Origin: Deltaproteobacteria bacterium
GTDB lineage: Bacteria > Myxococcota_A > UBA9160 > PR03
Assembly (NCBI GenBank): GCA_035063765.1
Contig: JAPSFT010000002.1
Span: 62,001-126,000 of the forward strand
Length of the DNA stretch: 64,000 nt
Direction of reading: 5' to 3'
The position numbers and the translations under genes are program-made. The notes under the pieces are model-generated. The model made no database searches and had not been told where the DNA came from. It was given only the letters and a program-made list of their open reading frames with translations. Below, in pieces: positions 1-8,677 of the stretch; the stretch's first letter is position 1, and the number at the start of each line of letters is the position of its first letter.

Positions 1-1
1 A

Positions 2-196
2 GAGGACGCCCGCGCCGAGGTGGACATGAACGTCGTCGCGACCGGCCGCGGGCGCTTCGTCGAGGTGCAGGGGACCGCCGAGCAGGGAAGCTTCTCGCCC
101 GAGCAGCTCGCCGAGCTCACGCGGCTCGCGCTGGCGGGCATCGCGGAGCTCGGCCGGGCGCAGGCCGAGGCGGTGGCCCGCGCGCGCATCGGCTAG
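2..196 (+). CDS. rph: Ribonuclease PH, C-terminal fragment
   Basis: The window opens inside this gene; only the last 64 codons and a TAG stop are present. The visible protein reads [20 protein letters not shown], then [10 protein letters not shown] and a helical tail, which matches the end of RNase PH, the phosphorolytic exoribonuclease that trims tRNA 3' ends. The catalytic core lies upstream of the window. It is followed after 6 bp by rdgB; rph-rdgB is a common bacterial pair, which supports both calls. Confidence 0.9.
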   Translation, partial: EDARAEVDMNVVATGRGRFVEVQGTAEQGSFSPEQLAELTRLALAGIAELGRAQAEAVARARIG

Positions 197-202
197 CGCG
201 CG

Positions 203-796
203 GTGCCGCGCGTCGTGCTCGCGAGCGGCAATCCCGGCAAGCTGCGCGAGGTGCGCGCGCTGCTCGCCGCCCCGGCGCTCGAGATCGTGGGGCTCGATGC
301 GATCGGCGCGCCCGCGCTGCCCGCGGAGGGTGACGACTACGAAGCCAACGCCGCGGCGAAGGCGCTTGCGGCCGCCCGCGCCTCGGGGCTCGTCGCGCTC
401 GGCGACGACTCGGGGCTCGAGGTCGAGGCGCTCGGCGGCGCGCCGGGGCCGCGCTCGGCGCGCTTCGGCGGCCCCGGCCTCGACGACGCCGGCCGCATCC
501 GCGCGCTCCTCGCCGCCCTGGCCGGGGTGCCGCCGGAGCGCCGCGGCGCCCGCTTCGTGTGCGTGGCGGCGCTCGCGGACCCGGACGGCGCGGTCGTCAC
601 GGCGCGCGGCGAGTGCCCGGGCCGGATCGCGGCGGCCCCGCGCGGGACGGCCGGCTTCGGCTACGACCCGGTCTTCGAGGTGGAGCCCGGGGGGCCGACG
701 ATGGCCGAGCTCCCGGCCGCCGAGAAGGAGCGGATCTCCCACCGGGGCCACGCCTTCCGCGCGCTCCGGGAGGCCCTGCGGGCCCGAGTGGGTTGA
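203..796 (+). CDS. rdgB: XTP/dITP diphosphatase (RdgB/HAM1 family)
   Basis: The predicted 197-residue protein begins with a GTG codon 6 bp after rph. The N-terminal motif VLASGNPGKLREVR is the family's substrate and metal-binding signature, and GDDSGLEVEALGG and GFGYDPVFEV are the other conserved blocks. The enzyme hydrolyses non-canonical purine nucleoside triphosphates (ITP, dITP, XTP) to monophosphates and pyrophosphate, keeping deaminated bases out of nucleic acids. Length is normal for the family (about 190-200 residues). It probably shares a transcript with rph and with the hydrolase gene that follows. Confidence 0.95.
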   Translation: MPRVVLASGNPGKLREVRALLAAPALEIVGLDAIGAPALPAEGDDYEANAAAKALAAARASGLVALGDDSGLEVEALGGAPGPRSARFGGPGLDDAGRIRALLAALAGVPPERRGARFVCVAALADPDGAVVTARGECPGRIAAAPRGTAGFGYDPVFEVEPGGPTMAELPAAEKERISHRGHAFRALREALRARVG

Positions 797-828
797 GCGC
801 GGCGGGACTCCGTTACGTTTCCGCCCCG

Positions 829-2121
829 ATGGACCCCCGAGACCCGATCGACTGGATCGGCCTGCCGCTGCGGCCCTGGAAGCGCATCTGCCCGGTGCCC
901 GCCGACCTCGAGAGCGTGACCGTGCGCGGCGCCGAGCTGCGGCCGCGCGAGCTCGGCCTCACCCGGGCCGCGATGGAGCGCGTCTGGGCGCGCGTCGAGG
1001 CGCTCTACCGCACGGGGCTCCACCCGGCGATCCAGGTCTGCATCCGCCACCGCGGCGCCGTCGTCCTCGACCGCGCGATCGGCTACGCGGCGGGCAATGC
1101 GCCGGGCGAGGGGCCCGAGACCCCGAAGACCCGCGTCGGGCTCGACACGCCCTTCCGGCTCTACTCCGCCTCGAAGGCCGTCACCGCGATGGTGATCCAC
1201 AAGCTCGACGACCTCGGCGTGCTGCACATCGACGACCGCGTCGCAGACTACCTGCCGGCCTTCGGGCGCGGCGCGCGGCGCCACATCACGATCGCCCACG
1301 TGCTCTGCCATCGCGCCGGGATCCCGGCGCTGCCGCCGGAGGCGATGGACCTCGACCTGCTCGAGCACCCGGACGAGATCGTCGAGCAGCTCGCCAAGGT
1401 GCCGCTGCGCCTGCGGCCCGGGCGGCGGCTCGCCTACCACGCCGTGACGGGCGGCTTCGTGCTCGGCGAGGTGGTGCGCGCCGCCACCGGCCAGGACATC
1501 CGCAGCGTGCTGCGCAAGGAGATCCGCGAGCCGCTCGGGCTGCGCTGGCTCGACTACGGCGTGGCGCCCGAGGACGTCGCCTCCGTGGCGCGCGACGCGC
1601 TCACGGGCCTGCCGCCGCTGCCGCCCGTGACCCAGGTGCTCGAGCGCGCGCTCGGCGCGAACGTCGAGCGCGTCCTCGCGATCGCCCACGACCCGCGCTT
1701 CCTGGCCGGGATCCTGCCCGCCGCGAACGTGGTCTCGAACGCGCGCGACCTCTCCGCCTTCTACGAGTGCCTGCGGGCCGAGGGCGAGCTCGGCGGGGTG
1801 CGCGTCTTCGAGCCGCGCACGGTGCGGCGCGCGACCAGCGAGCAGAGCTTCTGGGAGGTGGACTTCACGCTCGGCGCGCCGGTCCGCTACGGGCTCGGCT
1901 TCATGCTCGGCGGCGAGTGGCTCTCGCTCTTCGGGCCGGGCACGCCCCACGCCTTCGGCCACGTGGGCTTCACGAACGTCTTCGGCTGGGCCGACCCCGA
2001 CCGCGCGCTGGCGGCCGCCGTCGTGACCAACGGCAAGCCCTTCGTGGACGTCCAGGTGCTGCGGCTCGTCCAGCTCCTCCTCGCGATCGGCCGCGAGTTT
2101 CCGCGGGTGCGCGCGGCTTGA
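829..2121 (+). CDS. Serine hydrolase, beta-lactamase/EstB-like family
   Basis: The 430-residue protein belongs to the class C beta-lactamase-like serine hydrolases (esterases, D-aminopeptidases, penicillin-binding relatives). The SxxK motif is visible as LYSASKAV, a Tyr motif as LAYHAVTGG, and a C-terminal HVGFTN block occupies the position of the third active-site motif. No signal peptide is apparent, so a cytosolic esterase-like role is more likely than cell-wall cleavage; the substrate cannot be told. I chose ATG 829; an in-frame TTG at 793 overlapping the rdgB stop is an alternative that adds 12 residues. It is followed by an overlapping phosphatase gene. Confidence 0.8.
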   Translation: MDPRDPIDWIGLPLRPWKRICPVPADLESVTVRGAELRPRELGLTRAAMERVWARVEALYRTGLHPAIQVCIRHRGAVVLDRAIGYAAGNAPGEGPETPKTRVGLDTPFRLYSASKAVTAMVIHKLDDLGVLHIDDRVADYLPAFGRGARRHITIAHVLCHRAGIPALPPEAMDLDLLEHPDEIVEQLAKVPLRLRPGRRLAYHAVTGGFVLGEVVRAATGQDIRSVLRKEIREPLGLRWLDYGVAPEDVASVARDALTGLPPLPPVTQVLERALGANVERVLAIAHDPRFLAGILPAANVVSNARDLSAFYECLRAEGELGGVRVFEPRTVRRATSEQSFWEVDFTLGAPVRYGLGFMLGGEWLSLFGPGTPHAFGHVGFTNVFGWADPDRALAAAVVTNGKPFVDVQVLRLVQLLLAIGREFPRVRAA

Positions 2122-2735
2122 CCCGCGCGCGCCGCGAGCTCTGGCTGATCCGGCACGCGGAGAGCGCCTGGAACGCGATGGGGCTCTGGCAGGGCCACGC
2201 GGACCCCGCGCTCTCGGCGCGCGGCGTGGCCCAGGCGGAGGCGCTCGCCGAGGCGCTGGCCGGCGCCGGCATCGGGGCCGTGATCGCGAGCGACCTGCGC
2301 CGCGCGCGCGACACGGCCCGCATCCTGGCGCGGGCGCTCGGGCTCGAAGCGCTCCACGACCCGCGCCTGCGCGAGCGCGACCTCGGCTCCTGGTCCGGGC
2401 TCAGCACGCCGCAGATCGCCGGGCGCTGGCCCGGCGAGCTGGCGCGCGTGCGCGCGCGCGACCCCGAGTTCCGGCCGGGCGGGGGGGAGTCGATCCGCGA
2501 CGTACGCCGCCGCGCGGGGGCCTTCTTCCGCGAGCTCGCCGGGCGCGCCGGCCCGGCAAGCTGGGCCGTCGTGACCCACGGTGGCCTGATCCGCGCGCTG
2601 CGCCCGCCCGGCGCGCCGCCGATCGCCAACACCGAGACGCTGCGGGTGGGCCTCGACGAGCTCCTCGCGGAGCTGGCCCGCGACGAGGGGGTGCCGCCCG
2701 TCCAGCCCGCGGAGCCCGACGCCGAACGGGTGTAG
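2118..2735 (+). CDS. Histidine phosphatase (phosphoglycerate mutase-like) family protein
   Basis: The 205-residue protein starts with TTG overlapping the previous stop codon (TTGA). It carries the phosphohistidine motif as LIRHAESAWN (RHA rather than the usual RHG), the acidic motif RERDLGSWSG, and the second catalytic histidine in VVTHGGLIR. These define the histidine phosphatase superfamily, which includes cofactor-dependent phosphoglycerate mutases, alpha-ribazole phosphatases and other small-molecule phosphatases. The exact substrate is not evident. Translation is probably coupled to the upstream hydrolase, and the gene ends just before a hairpin between convergent genes. Confidence 0.85.
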   Translation: MTRARRELWLIRHAESAWNAMGLWQGHADPALSARGVAQAEALAEALAGAGIGAVIASDLRRARDTARILARALGLEALHDPRLRERDLGSWSGLSTPQIAGRWPGELARVRARDPEFRPGGGESIRDVRRRAGAFFRELAGRAGPASWAVVTHGGLIRALRPPGAPPIANTETLRVGLDELLAELARDEGVPPVQPAEPDAERV

Positions 2736-2737
2736 TC

Positions 2738-2762
2738 GAGCGGCCCGGGTGCCGGGCGGCTC
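2738..2762. terminator. Imperfect hairpin between convergent genes
   Basis: GAGCGGCCCGG and CCGGGCGGCTC form an 11-bp stem with one central mismatch and a 3-base loop. It fills the short gap between the convergent histidine phosphatase and AbgT-like transporter genes, so a bidirectional terminator is plausible. There is no T-tract. Confidence 0.45.
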
Positions 2763-4421
2763 TCAGGGCAGCGGGGCGGCGGCCGGGTAGTGGAGCGGGC
2801 CGGCCGGGCCGAGCGGCAGCCCGAGCGCCACCCAGAGCAGCAGCAGGGCCGTCCACGCCACCCCGAAGGCGGCCGCGTAGGGCAGCATGAGCGCGACCAG
2901 CGTGCCGATCCCCGCTCCGGGCTGGTAGCGCTGCACGACCACCAGCAGGATCACGAGGTAGGGGTTGAGCGGCGCCACCGTGTTCGCGACCGAGTCGCCC
3001 ACCCGGTAGGCGGCCTGGGTGAGCTCGGGGCTCACCCCGACCTGCATGAACATCGGCACGAAGACGGGCGCCAGGAAGGCGTACTTCGCCGACATCGAGG
3101 CCATCGCGAGGTCGAGCCCGGCGACGCCGACGACGAAGAGCGCGAGCAGGAGCGCGGTGGGCAGCGCGGCGCGCGCGAGCAGCTCGCCGCCGGCCACGGC
3201 GAGCATCTCGCCGAGCCGCGAGTGGCCGAAGCTCGCCACGAACTGCCCCGCGAAGAACGCGAGCACGACGTAGGGGCCCATGGCCGCCATCGTCTCCCCG
3301 AGCATGCGCGCCGCGTCGCGGTCGCTGCGCACGCTGCCGGCGGCGACCCCGTGCGCGAGCCCGGGCAGGGCGGTGGCGAGGAACATCAGGGGCACGATCG
3401 CGGCCACCCAGCGCGGGGTGGCGCCGTCGGCGCCGTGGAGCGGGGCGCCCGGCACGAGCACCGCGAGCGCGATCGCGGCCACGGTGAGCACGAGCGCGAG
3501 GAGCCCCGCGCGCAGGCCGCGCCGCTCCTCGCGCGAGAGGCCGCCGGGGGCCGCAGCGGGCTCGGCGGGCGTGGCGGGCGTGGCGGCTGGCTCGGCGGGT
3601 GCGGAGGCGGCGCGCGCCGTGCGTGGCTCGACGACGCGATCGGCGACCGCCCAGCCCACCCCCGTCAGCAGGAAGGTCGAGGCGATCATCAGCCACCAGT
3701 TGCTCGTGGCCGCCACCCGGTAGGCGGGATCGACGAGGCGCGCGCCGCTCTCGGTGAGGCCTGCGAGCAGCGGGTCGAGCCCCGTGATCACGAGGTTCGC
3801 GCCGAAGCCGCCCGCCACGCCCGCGAACGCGGCGGCGGCGCCCGCGACCGGTGAGCGTCCGGCGGCCAGGAAGAGGGCGGCCGCGATCGGCGGGAGCACG
3901 ACGTAGCCGGCATCGGTCGCGAGCGAGGAGTTCACGCCCACGAAGACGACGAGCGGCGAGAGCCAGCGGGCGGGCACCCGCGCGAGCGACGCGCGCAGCA
4001 GCGCGGGCAGGAAGCCCGAGCGCTCGGCGAGGCCGATGCCGAGCATGCCGACCAGCACGATCGCGAGCGGCGGGAAGTCGCGGAAGTTCACGACCAGGCT
4101 CGACACCAGCCAGTGGAGGCCCTCGGAGGAGAGCAGGGAGACCGGCTCGACCCGCGTCGTGATGGGCCCGCCGGGCCCGAGCGTCGTCTTCTCGACCGAC
4201 CAGCCGAGGCTCGCCGCGAGCTGCGAGAAGACGAGGACGAGGCCGGTCGCGAGCAGGAAGAGCGTGGCGGGGTCCGGCAGCCGGTTGCCGAGGCGCTCGA
4301 TCGCGCCGAGCGCGCCGCCCGTCGCGGCGCTGCCCGCGCCGCCCTTCGCAGCGCCGCCCGCACCGCCCTTCGCACCGCCGCCCGCACCGCCCGCGCCGCC
4401 CGTCTCGCCCGCTCCCTGCAC
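2763..4421 (-). CDS. AbgT family transporter
   Basis: A 552-residue polytopic membrane protein. Blocks such as ERLGNRLPDPATLFL, SSLATDAGYVVLPP and GDSVANTVAPLNPYL, with about a dozen hydrophobic segments, match the AbgT (p-aminobenzoyl-glutamate transporter) family; members import aminobenzoyl-glutamate or export antimetabolites such as sulfonamides. The GTG start at 4421 is preceded by an AGGAAGGAG ribosome-binding site. The N-terminus has an unusual Gly/Ala/Lys repeat of about 30 residues before the first conserved segment, and a Pro/Ala-rich linker divides the molecule. It is divergent, over 81 bp, from the ATP-grasp/KamA pair, which hints at a shared amino-acid or peptide role (inference). 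Confidence 0.88.
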   Translation of the reverse strand: MQGAGETGGAGGAGGGAKGGAGGAAKGGAGSAATGGALGAIERLGNRLPDPATLFLLATGLVLVFSQLAASLGWSVEKTTLGPGGPITTRVEPVSLLSSEGLHWLVSSLVVNFRDFPPLAIVLVGMLGIGLAERSGFLPALLRASLARVPARWLSPLVVFVGVNSSLATDAGYVVLPPIAAALFLAAGRSPVAGAAAAFAGVAGGFGANLVITGLDPLLAGLTESGARLVDPAYRVAATSNWWLMIASTFLLTGVGWAVADRVVEPRTARAASAPAEPAATPATPAEPAAAPGGLSREERRGLRAGLLALVLTVAAIALAVLVPGAPLHGADGATPRWVAAIVPLMFLATALPGLAHGVAAGSVRSDRDAARMLGETMAAMGPYVVLAFFAGQFVASFGHSRLGEMLAVAGGELLARAALPTALLLALFVVGVAGLDLAMASMSAKYAFLAPVFVPMFMQVGVSPELTQAAYRVGDSVANTVAPLNPYLVILLVVVQRYQPGAGIGTLVALMLPYAAAFGVAWTALLLLWVALGLPLGPAGPLHYPAAAPLP

Positions 4422-4502
4422 GCGCCGCTCCTTCCTGCGGGGGTCGCGGCCGGCGAGTGTCGCACAGGCGGCGGGAGGGGCGGCCACTATCCTCGCCGGC
4501 CC

Positions 4503-5525
4503 ATGGCCTCCCGCCCGATCGGCATCGTCTACGAGCTCTTCGGCGCCTACGCGCAGCGGCCCGGCGACCCGCCCGACGCGCAGGTCGAGTACGAGCCCGA
4601 GGCGACCCTGCTCGCGCTCGAGGCCGCGCTCGTCCGGCTCGGGCAGCGGCCGGTCCGCCTCGGCCGCCCGCACGATCTCCTGGCGGCCGGCGCCAAGGGC
4701 GCCGTGGCGGTCGATGCCGCGCTCACGATCGCCGAGGGCTACGGGACGCGGAACCGCGAGGCATGGGCCCCCGTCCTGCTCGAGATGCTGGGGATCCCGC
4801 AGCTCGGCTCCGACGCGCTCACGCTCTCGCTCTCGCTCGACAAGGCCTGGACCCGCGCGGTCGTGGCCGAGGCGGGCGTGCGCGTGGCGGCCGGGCGCGT
4901 GATCCGCTCGGAAACCGAGCTCCAGGAAGGAGATGGCATCCCGGGGCTCCCGTGCTTCGTGAAGCCGCGCTGGGAGGGCTCGTCGAAGGGCATCGGGCTC
5001 GCCTCGCGGGCCGACGACCGGGCCGCGCTCGCCGCGGCCGTGGCCCGCGTGCGGGCCGGCTACGGCCAGCCCGCGCTGGTCGAGCGCTTCCTCCCGGGGC
5101 CCGAGTACACGGTGACGCTCTTCGACAACGACCCGCCGCGCGCGCTGCCCGTCCTGCAGCGGGCGCTCGAGGCGACGACGCGGATCGGCCTCCACGCGGT
5201 CGAGCCGAAGCCCGGCGAGCCAGCCGCTCCTGGCGCGCCGGCTGCCTTCGCGCACGTCGTGCCCGGCGCGCTCGCCCCGGCTCTCGAAGACGAGCTCGTC
5301 GAGCAGGCCGTGCGCGCCTTCCGCGCGCTCGAGTGCCGCGACTTCGCGCGTGCCGACTTCAAGTGCGACGAGGCCGGGCGACCCTGCTTCCTCGAGATCA
5401 ACCCGCTCCCCTCCTTTGCGCCCGAGGGCTCCTTCGGCGTCCACGCTGCGCTGCTCGGCCGCCCGCTCGACGACCTGCTCGCGGAGGTGCTCGGCGCGGG
5501 TCTCCGCCGGCTCGGGCTCGCCTGA
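4503..5525 (+). CDS. D-alanine--D-alanine ligase-like ATP-grasp protein
   Basis: The 340-residue protein has the ATP-grasp fold of D-Ala-D-Ala ligases: the glycine-rich loop is seen in WEGSSKGIGLAS and the metal-binding strand in CFLEINPLPSFAPEGSF. The family forms an amide bond between two amino-acid-like substrates through an acyl phosphate. It is unlikely to be the housekeeping cell-wall ligase: it lies outside any mur/dcw cluster and overlaps (TGATG) a lysine-2,3-aminomutase-like gene. That arrangement suggests a ligase for a beta-amino acid or a related peptide (inference). The start at ATG 4503 leaves 81 bp to the divergent transporter. Confidence 0.8.
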   Translation: MASRPIGIVYELFGAYAQRPGDPPDAQVEYEPEATLLALEAALVRLGQRPVRLGRPHDLLAAGAKGAVAVDAALTIAEGYGTRNREAWAPVLLEMLGIPQLGSDALTLSLSLDKAWTRAVVAEAGVRVAAGRVIRSETELQEGDGIPGLPCFVKPRWEGSSKGIGLASRADDRAALAAAVARVRAGYGQPALVERFLPGPEYTVTLFDNDPPRALPVLQRALEATTRIGLHAVEPKPGEPAAPGAPAAFAHVVPGALAPALEDELVEQAVRAFRALECRDFARADFKCDEAGRPCFLEINPLPSFAPEGSFGVHAALLGRPLDDLLAEVLGAGLRRLGLA

Positions 5526-6682
5526 TGGCGGCGCCGCGCTGGCCTGCCGCGCCGCGCCCGGCCGGCGTCGCGCCCGCCGACTGGCGCGACTGGACCTGGC
5601 AGATGCAGCACCGCATCCGCAGCGCCGGCGCGCTGGCCGCCTGGGTGCGCCCGACCGGCGACGAGCGGCGCGCGATCGACGCGCTCGCCGAGCGCTTCCG
5701 CTTCGTGATCACGCCCTACTACGCCTCGCTGATGGATCCCGAGGACCCGGCCTGCCCCGTGCGCCGGCAGGTGGTCCCGCGCCTCGCGGAGCTCGACGAC
5801 CCGGCCGGCCTCGCGGACCCGCTCGACGAGGTCGCCCACTCGCCGGTCAAGAACGTGGTGCGCGTCTACCCGGACCGGATCGCCTTCTGCGTGAACAACG
5901 AGTGCGCGCTCTACTGCCGCTTCTGCCTGCGCAAGCGCATGGTGGGCGAGCCCGAGTGGGCGATGAAGAAGCGCGAGCTCGAGGCGGCGCTCGCGTGGAT
6001 CCGCGCGACGCCCGCGATCCGCGACGTGCTGCTGACCGGCGGCGACCCGCTCGTGTTCTCGGACGACAAGCTCGCCTGGCTGCTCGGCGAGCTGCGCGCG
6101 ATCCCGCACGTCGAGATCGTGCGGCTCGGGACGCGGCTGCCCGTGACCCTGCCGTTCCGCGTCACCGACGCGCTGTGCCGCCTCCTCGCCGAGCACCACC
6201 CGATCTGGGTCAACACGCACTTCAACCACCCGAAGGAGCTCACCGCCGAGGCCGCCGAGGCCTGCGACCGCCTGCTGCGCGCGGGCTGCCCGGTGGGCAA
6301 CCAGTCCGTGCTCCTGCGCGGCGTGAACGACGACCTGGCCACGATGAAGGCGCTCTGCGAGGGGCTCGTGCGGATGCGCGTGCGCCCCTACTACTGCTAC
6401 CAGGCGCAGCTCCTCGAGGGCACCGCCCACTTCCGGGTGCCGATCGAGCGCGGCCTCGACCTCTTCGAGGCCCTGCGCGGGCGCACGAGCGGCTTCGCGA
6501 TCCCGACCTACCTGCTCGACACGCCGCACGGCAAGGTCCCGCTCGCGCGCACGCGGCTGCGGGGGCGCGAGGGGGACGCGGTCGTGGTCGAGGCCTGGAA
6601 CGGGGCGCTCTGGCGCGAGCCGAACCCGCTCGACGAGCCCGCCGCCGGCGCCCGTGCGCCCGGTGCGCGCCCGGGCTCCTGA
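5525..6682 (+). CDS. KamA/lysine-2,3-aminomutase-like radical SAM enzyme
   Basis: The 385-residue protein has a radical SAM cluster motif CALYCRFC (Cys127, Cys131, Cys134) and LLTGGDPL in the core. The PLP-lysine region reads LLDTPHGKVPL, so Lys337 is the likely Schiff-base lysine. KamA enzymes move an amino group from C2 to C3 of lysine using 4Fe-4S, SAM and PLP. By eye, the carboxylate that grips the substrate's second amino group in authentic KamA (YQCDLS) is replaced here by Gln295 (YQAQLL), while Asp332 is kept; the substrate may therefore not be lysine. The start codon overlaps the stop of the ATP-grasp gene, so the two are translationally coupled. Confidence 0.85.
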   Translation: MAAPRWPAAPRPAGVAPADWRDWTWQMQHRIRSAGALAAWVRPTGDERRAIDALAERFRFVITPYYASLMDPEDPACPVRRQVVPRLAELDDPAGLADPLDEVAHSPVKNVVRVYPDRIAFCVNNECALYCRFCLRKRMVGEPEWAMKKRELEAALAWIRATPAIRDVLLTGGDPLVFSDDKLAWLLGELRAIPHVEIVRLGTRLPVTLPFRVTDALCRLLAEHHPIWVNTHFNHPKELTAEAAEACDRLLRAGCPVGNQSVLLRGVNDDLATMKALCEGLVRMRVRPYYCYQAQLLEGTAHFRVPIERGLDLFEALRGRTSGFAIPTYLLDTPHGKVPLARTRLRGREGDAVVVEAWNGALWREPNPLDEPAAGARAPGARPGS

Positions 6683-6710
6683 CGCATACTCCGGCGCGGG
6701 TGGGGGAGAC

Positions 6711-8312
6711 GTGGAGCCGATCCGCAGCGCCGAGGCCGATGCCGCCGCGCGCCGCGAGCGCGCGGAGGCCGCCGGGGTGCCGGCGGCGGCGGCGCTGCTC
6801 GCGGGCAGCGTCCTGCTCTCGCGCGCGCTCGGCTTCGTCCGCGAGGCGCTGCTCGCCTACCAGGTGGGCGCTACCGGGAGCGCCGACGCCTACTACGCCG
6901 CTTTCACCCTGCCCGACCTCCTGAACCACCTGCTCGCCGCCGGCGCGCTCTCGATCGCCTTCCTGCCGCTCTACACGCAGGTGCGCGAGCGCGGCGAGGC
7001 CGAGGCCGAGCGCCTGCTCGCCACGATGATCGGCACGCTCGGGCTCGTGGCGCTCGCGGGCACGGCGCTCCTGTGGCTCGTCGCCGGGCCGCTCACGAGC
7101 CTGCAGTACCCGGCCTTCGACGCCGCGAAGCACGCGCTCACGACCCGCCTCACGCGGATCGTGCTGCCCGGCCAGGTCTTCTTCCTGGTGGGCGGCGTCG
7201 TGCAGGCGGCCCTGCTGGCGCGCGGCCGTTTCCTCGCGGCCGCCCTGGCGCCGCTCGTCTACAACCTCGGGATCGTGGCCGGTGGCCTCCTCCTCGGCCC
7301 CTGGCTCGGGGTCGAGGGCTTCGCCTGGGGCGCCCTCGCCGGGGCCGTCCTCGGCCCCTTCGGCTGCCCGTGGCTCGACGCGCGGCGGCGCCTGCGGCTC
7401 GGCTGGCGAGTGGCGCCGCGCGCGCCCGAGTTCCGCCGCTACCTCTGGCTCGCGATCCCGGTCGTGGCCGGCTTCTCGCTGCTCACCGTGGACGAGTGGT
7501 ACGGGAAGTGGTTCGCGCCGGCCTCGGCCGGCGCCATCGCGCTCCTGAGCTTCGCGCGGCGGCTGATGCAGGCGCCGGTCGCCGTGATCGGGCAGGCGGT
7601 GGCGGCGGCGGCGCAGCCGGCGCTCGCGAACCTGTGGGCCGCCGGGCGCGGCGACGAGCTCGACCGGGTGCTCACGGCGACCCTGCGCTCCGCGTTCGCG
7701 CTCGGCGTGCTGGCGGGTGCCGTGACCTTCGCGCTGGCCGAGCCGCTGGTGGCCGTCGTCTACGAGCGCGGCGCCTTCGACGCGAAGGCAGCGGCCGAGA
7801 CGGCGCGCCTGCTCGCCATCTTCAGCGCGACCGTGCCGGCCTGGGTGCTGCAGCAGATCAGCGTGCGGGCCTTCTACGCCCGCTCCGAGACCTGGCGCCC
7901 GATGCTCCTCGGTACCGCCTTCGTGCTGGCGGCGATCCCGCTCTACCTGGTCCTCGGGCGGCGTCACGGGATCGAGGGCGTGGCCGCGGCCGGCGTCGTC
8001 GCGATGTGGGCGAACGCGCTCGCGACGCTCCTCTACGCGCGCGTCCACTACGGGGGGCCGGCCCTCCTGCCGCTCGCCGCGAGCGCGGCGCGCGCCTTCG
8101 CGATCGCGGCGCTCGCGGCGCCGGCCGCCGCGTTCGTGATCGCGGGGCGCAGCGGCACGCTCGGGGCGCTCGCGGACCTCGCGCTCGGAGGCCTCGTCTT
8201 CGCCGTGGTGGCGGCGCTCGGCGTGGCCCTGCTCGGTGACGCGGCGCTGCGCGACGCCCTGCGCCGGCTCGCCCGCCGCGTGCCCGCCCGCCGCACCCCG
8301 GCACCCGGCTGA
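6711..8312 (+). CDS. murJ: Lipid II flippase MurJ
   Basis: A 533-residue, strongly hydrophobic protein with about 14 predicted membrane spans. The N-terminal LSRALGFVREALLAY segment and the region ADAYYAAFTLPDLLNHLLAAGALSIAF-type block (only partly quoted here: PDLLNHLLAAGALS) are the MurJ/MviN signature. It flips undecaprenyl-linked peptidoglycan precursor across the inner membrane. GTG 6711 with an upstream GGGGGAG is used as start; an ATG at 6654 would overlap the aminomutase gene. It follows the aminomutase gene by 28 bp and may be co-transcribed. Confidence 0.92.
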   Translation: MEPIRSAEADAAARRERAEAAGVPAAAALLAGSVLLSRALGFVREALLAYQVGATGSADAYYAAFTLPDLLNHLLAAGALSIAFLPLYTQVRERGEAEAERLLATMIGTLGLVALAGTALLWLVAGPLTSLQYPAFDAAKHALTTRLTRIVLPGQVFFLVGGVVQAALLARGRFLAAALAPLVYNLGIVAGGLLLGPWLGVEGFAWGALAGAVLGPFGCPWLDARRRLRLGWRVAPRAPEFRRYLWLAIPVVAGFSLLTVDEWYGKWFAPASAGAIALLSFARRLMQAPVAVIGQAVAAAAQPALANLWAAGRGDELDRVLTATLRSAFALGVLAGAVTFALAEPLVAVVYERGAFDAKAAAETARLLAIFSATVPAWVLQQISVRAFYARSETWRPMLLGTAFVLAAIPLYLVLGRRHGIEGVAAAGVVAMWANALATLLYARVHYGGPALLPLAASAARAFAIAALAAPAAAFVIAGRSGTLGALADLALGGLVFAVVAALGVALLGDAALRDALRRLARRVPARRTPAPG

Positions 8313-8340
8313 CGGGTCCCCGCCGCCGCCCGGCGCATGC

Positions 8341-8369
8341 TTGCCGGCCCCGAGGGTGGGCCCTAGCTT
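8341..8369 (+). promoter_or_regulatory. Predicted sigma-70-type promoter for tRNA-Lys
   Basis: TTGCCG at 8341 and TAGCTT at 8364 are separated by 17 bp, and the tRNA gene begins 6 bp after the -10 box, so transcription could start at or near the mature 5' end. This is a match by eye only. Confidence 0.45.
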
Positions 8370-8375
8370 CCGCCC

Positions 8376-8451
8376 GGGCGCGTAGCTCAACTGGTAGAGC
8401 AAGGGACTCTTAATCCCTAGGTTCTGGGTTCGAGCCCCAGCGCGCTCACCA
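8376..8451 (+). tRNA. tRNA-Lys (CTT)
   Basis: The 76-nt cloverleaf has an acceptor stem GGGCGCG/CGCGCTC (one G-U pair), a five-pair anticodon stem AGGGA/TCCCT, loop CTCTTAA giving anticodon CTT, T-arm with GGTTCGAGCC, and an encoded CCA end. It lies between murJ and tRNA-Leu. Confidence 0.97.
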
Positions 8452-8546
8452 CACGCCGCATGCCTCGTGACCCGCGGCCCGATCGATCGTCGAACGAGCC
8501 GGAGGGATCTCCGGGTCGGGCCGCCGGGACGCACGTCGGGTACCGG

Positions 8547-8633
8547 GCCGGGGTGGCGGAACTGGCAGACGCAGTGGCCTTAGGAGCCACCGTCCGAGAG
8601 GACGTGCAGGTTCGAGTCCTGTCCCCGGCACCA
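8547..8633 (+). tRNA. tRNA-Leu (TAG)
   Basis: This 87-nt tRNA has the long variable arm expected for leucine, acceptor stem GCCGGGG/CCCCGGC, anticodon stem GTGGC/GCCAC with loop CTTAGGA (anticodon TAG), and an encoded CCA. It is 44 bp upstream of tig and may share its transcript. Confidence 0.97.
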
Positions 8634-8677
8634 GATCCGCGCCCGAGCCGCCCGAGCGAGCGCAACCAGAGGAACGC

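Noticed and set aside
297-2735. A long plus-strand frame covering rdgB, the serine hydrolase and the phosphatase
   Set aside because: Only its last 206 codons (from 2118) have family motifs; the upstream part is Arg/Ala/Pro shadow of the two real genes.
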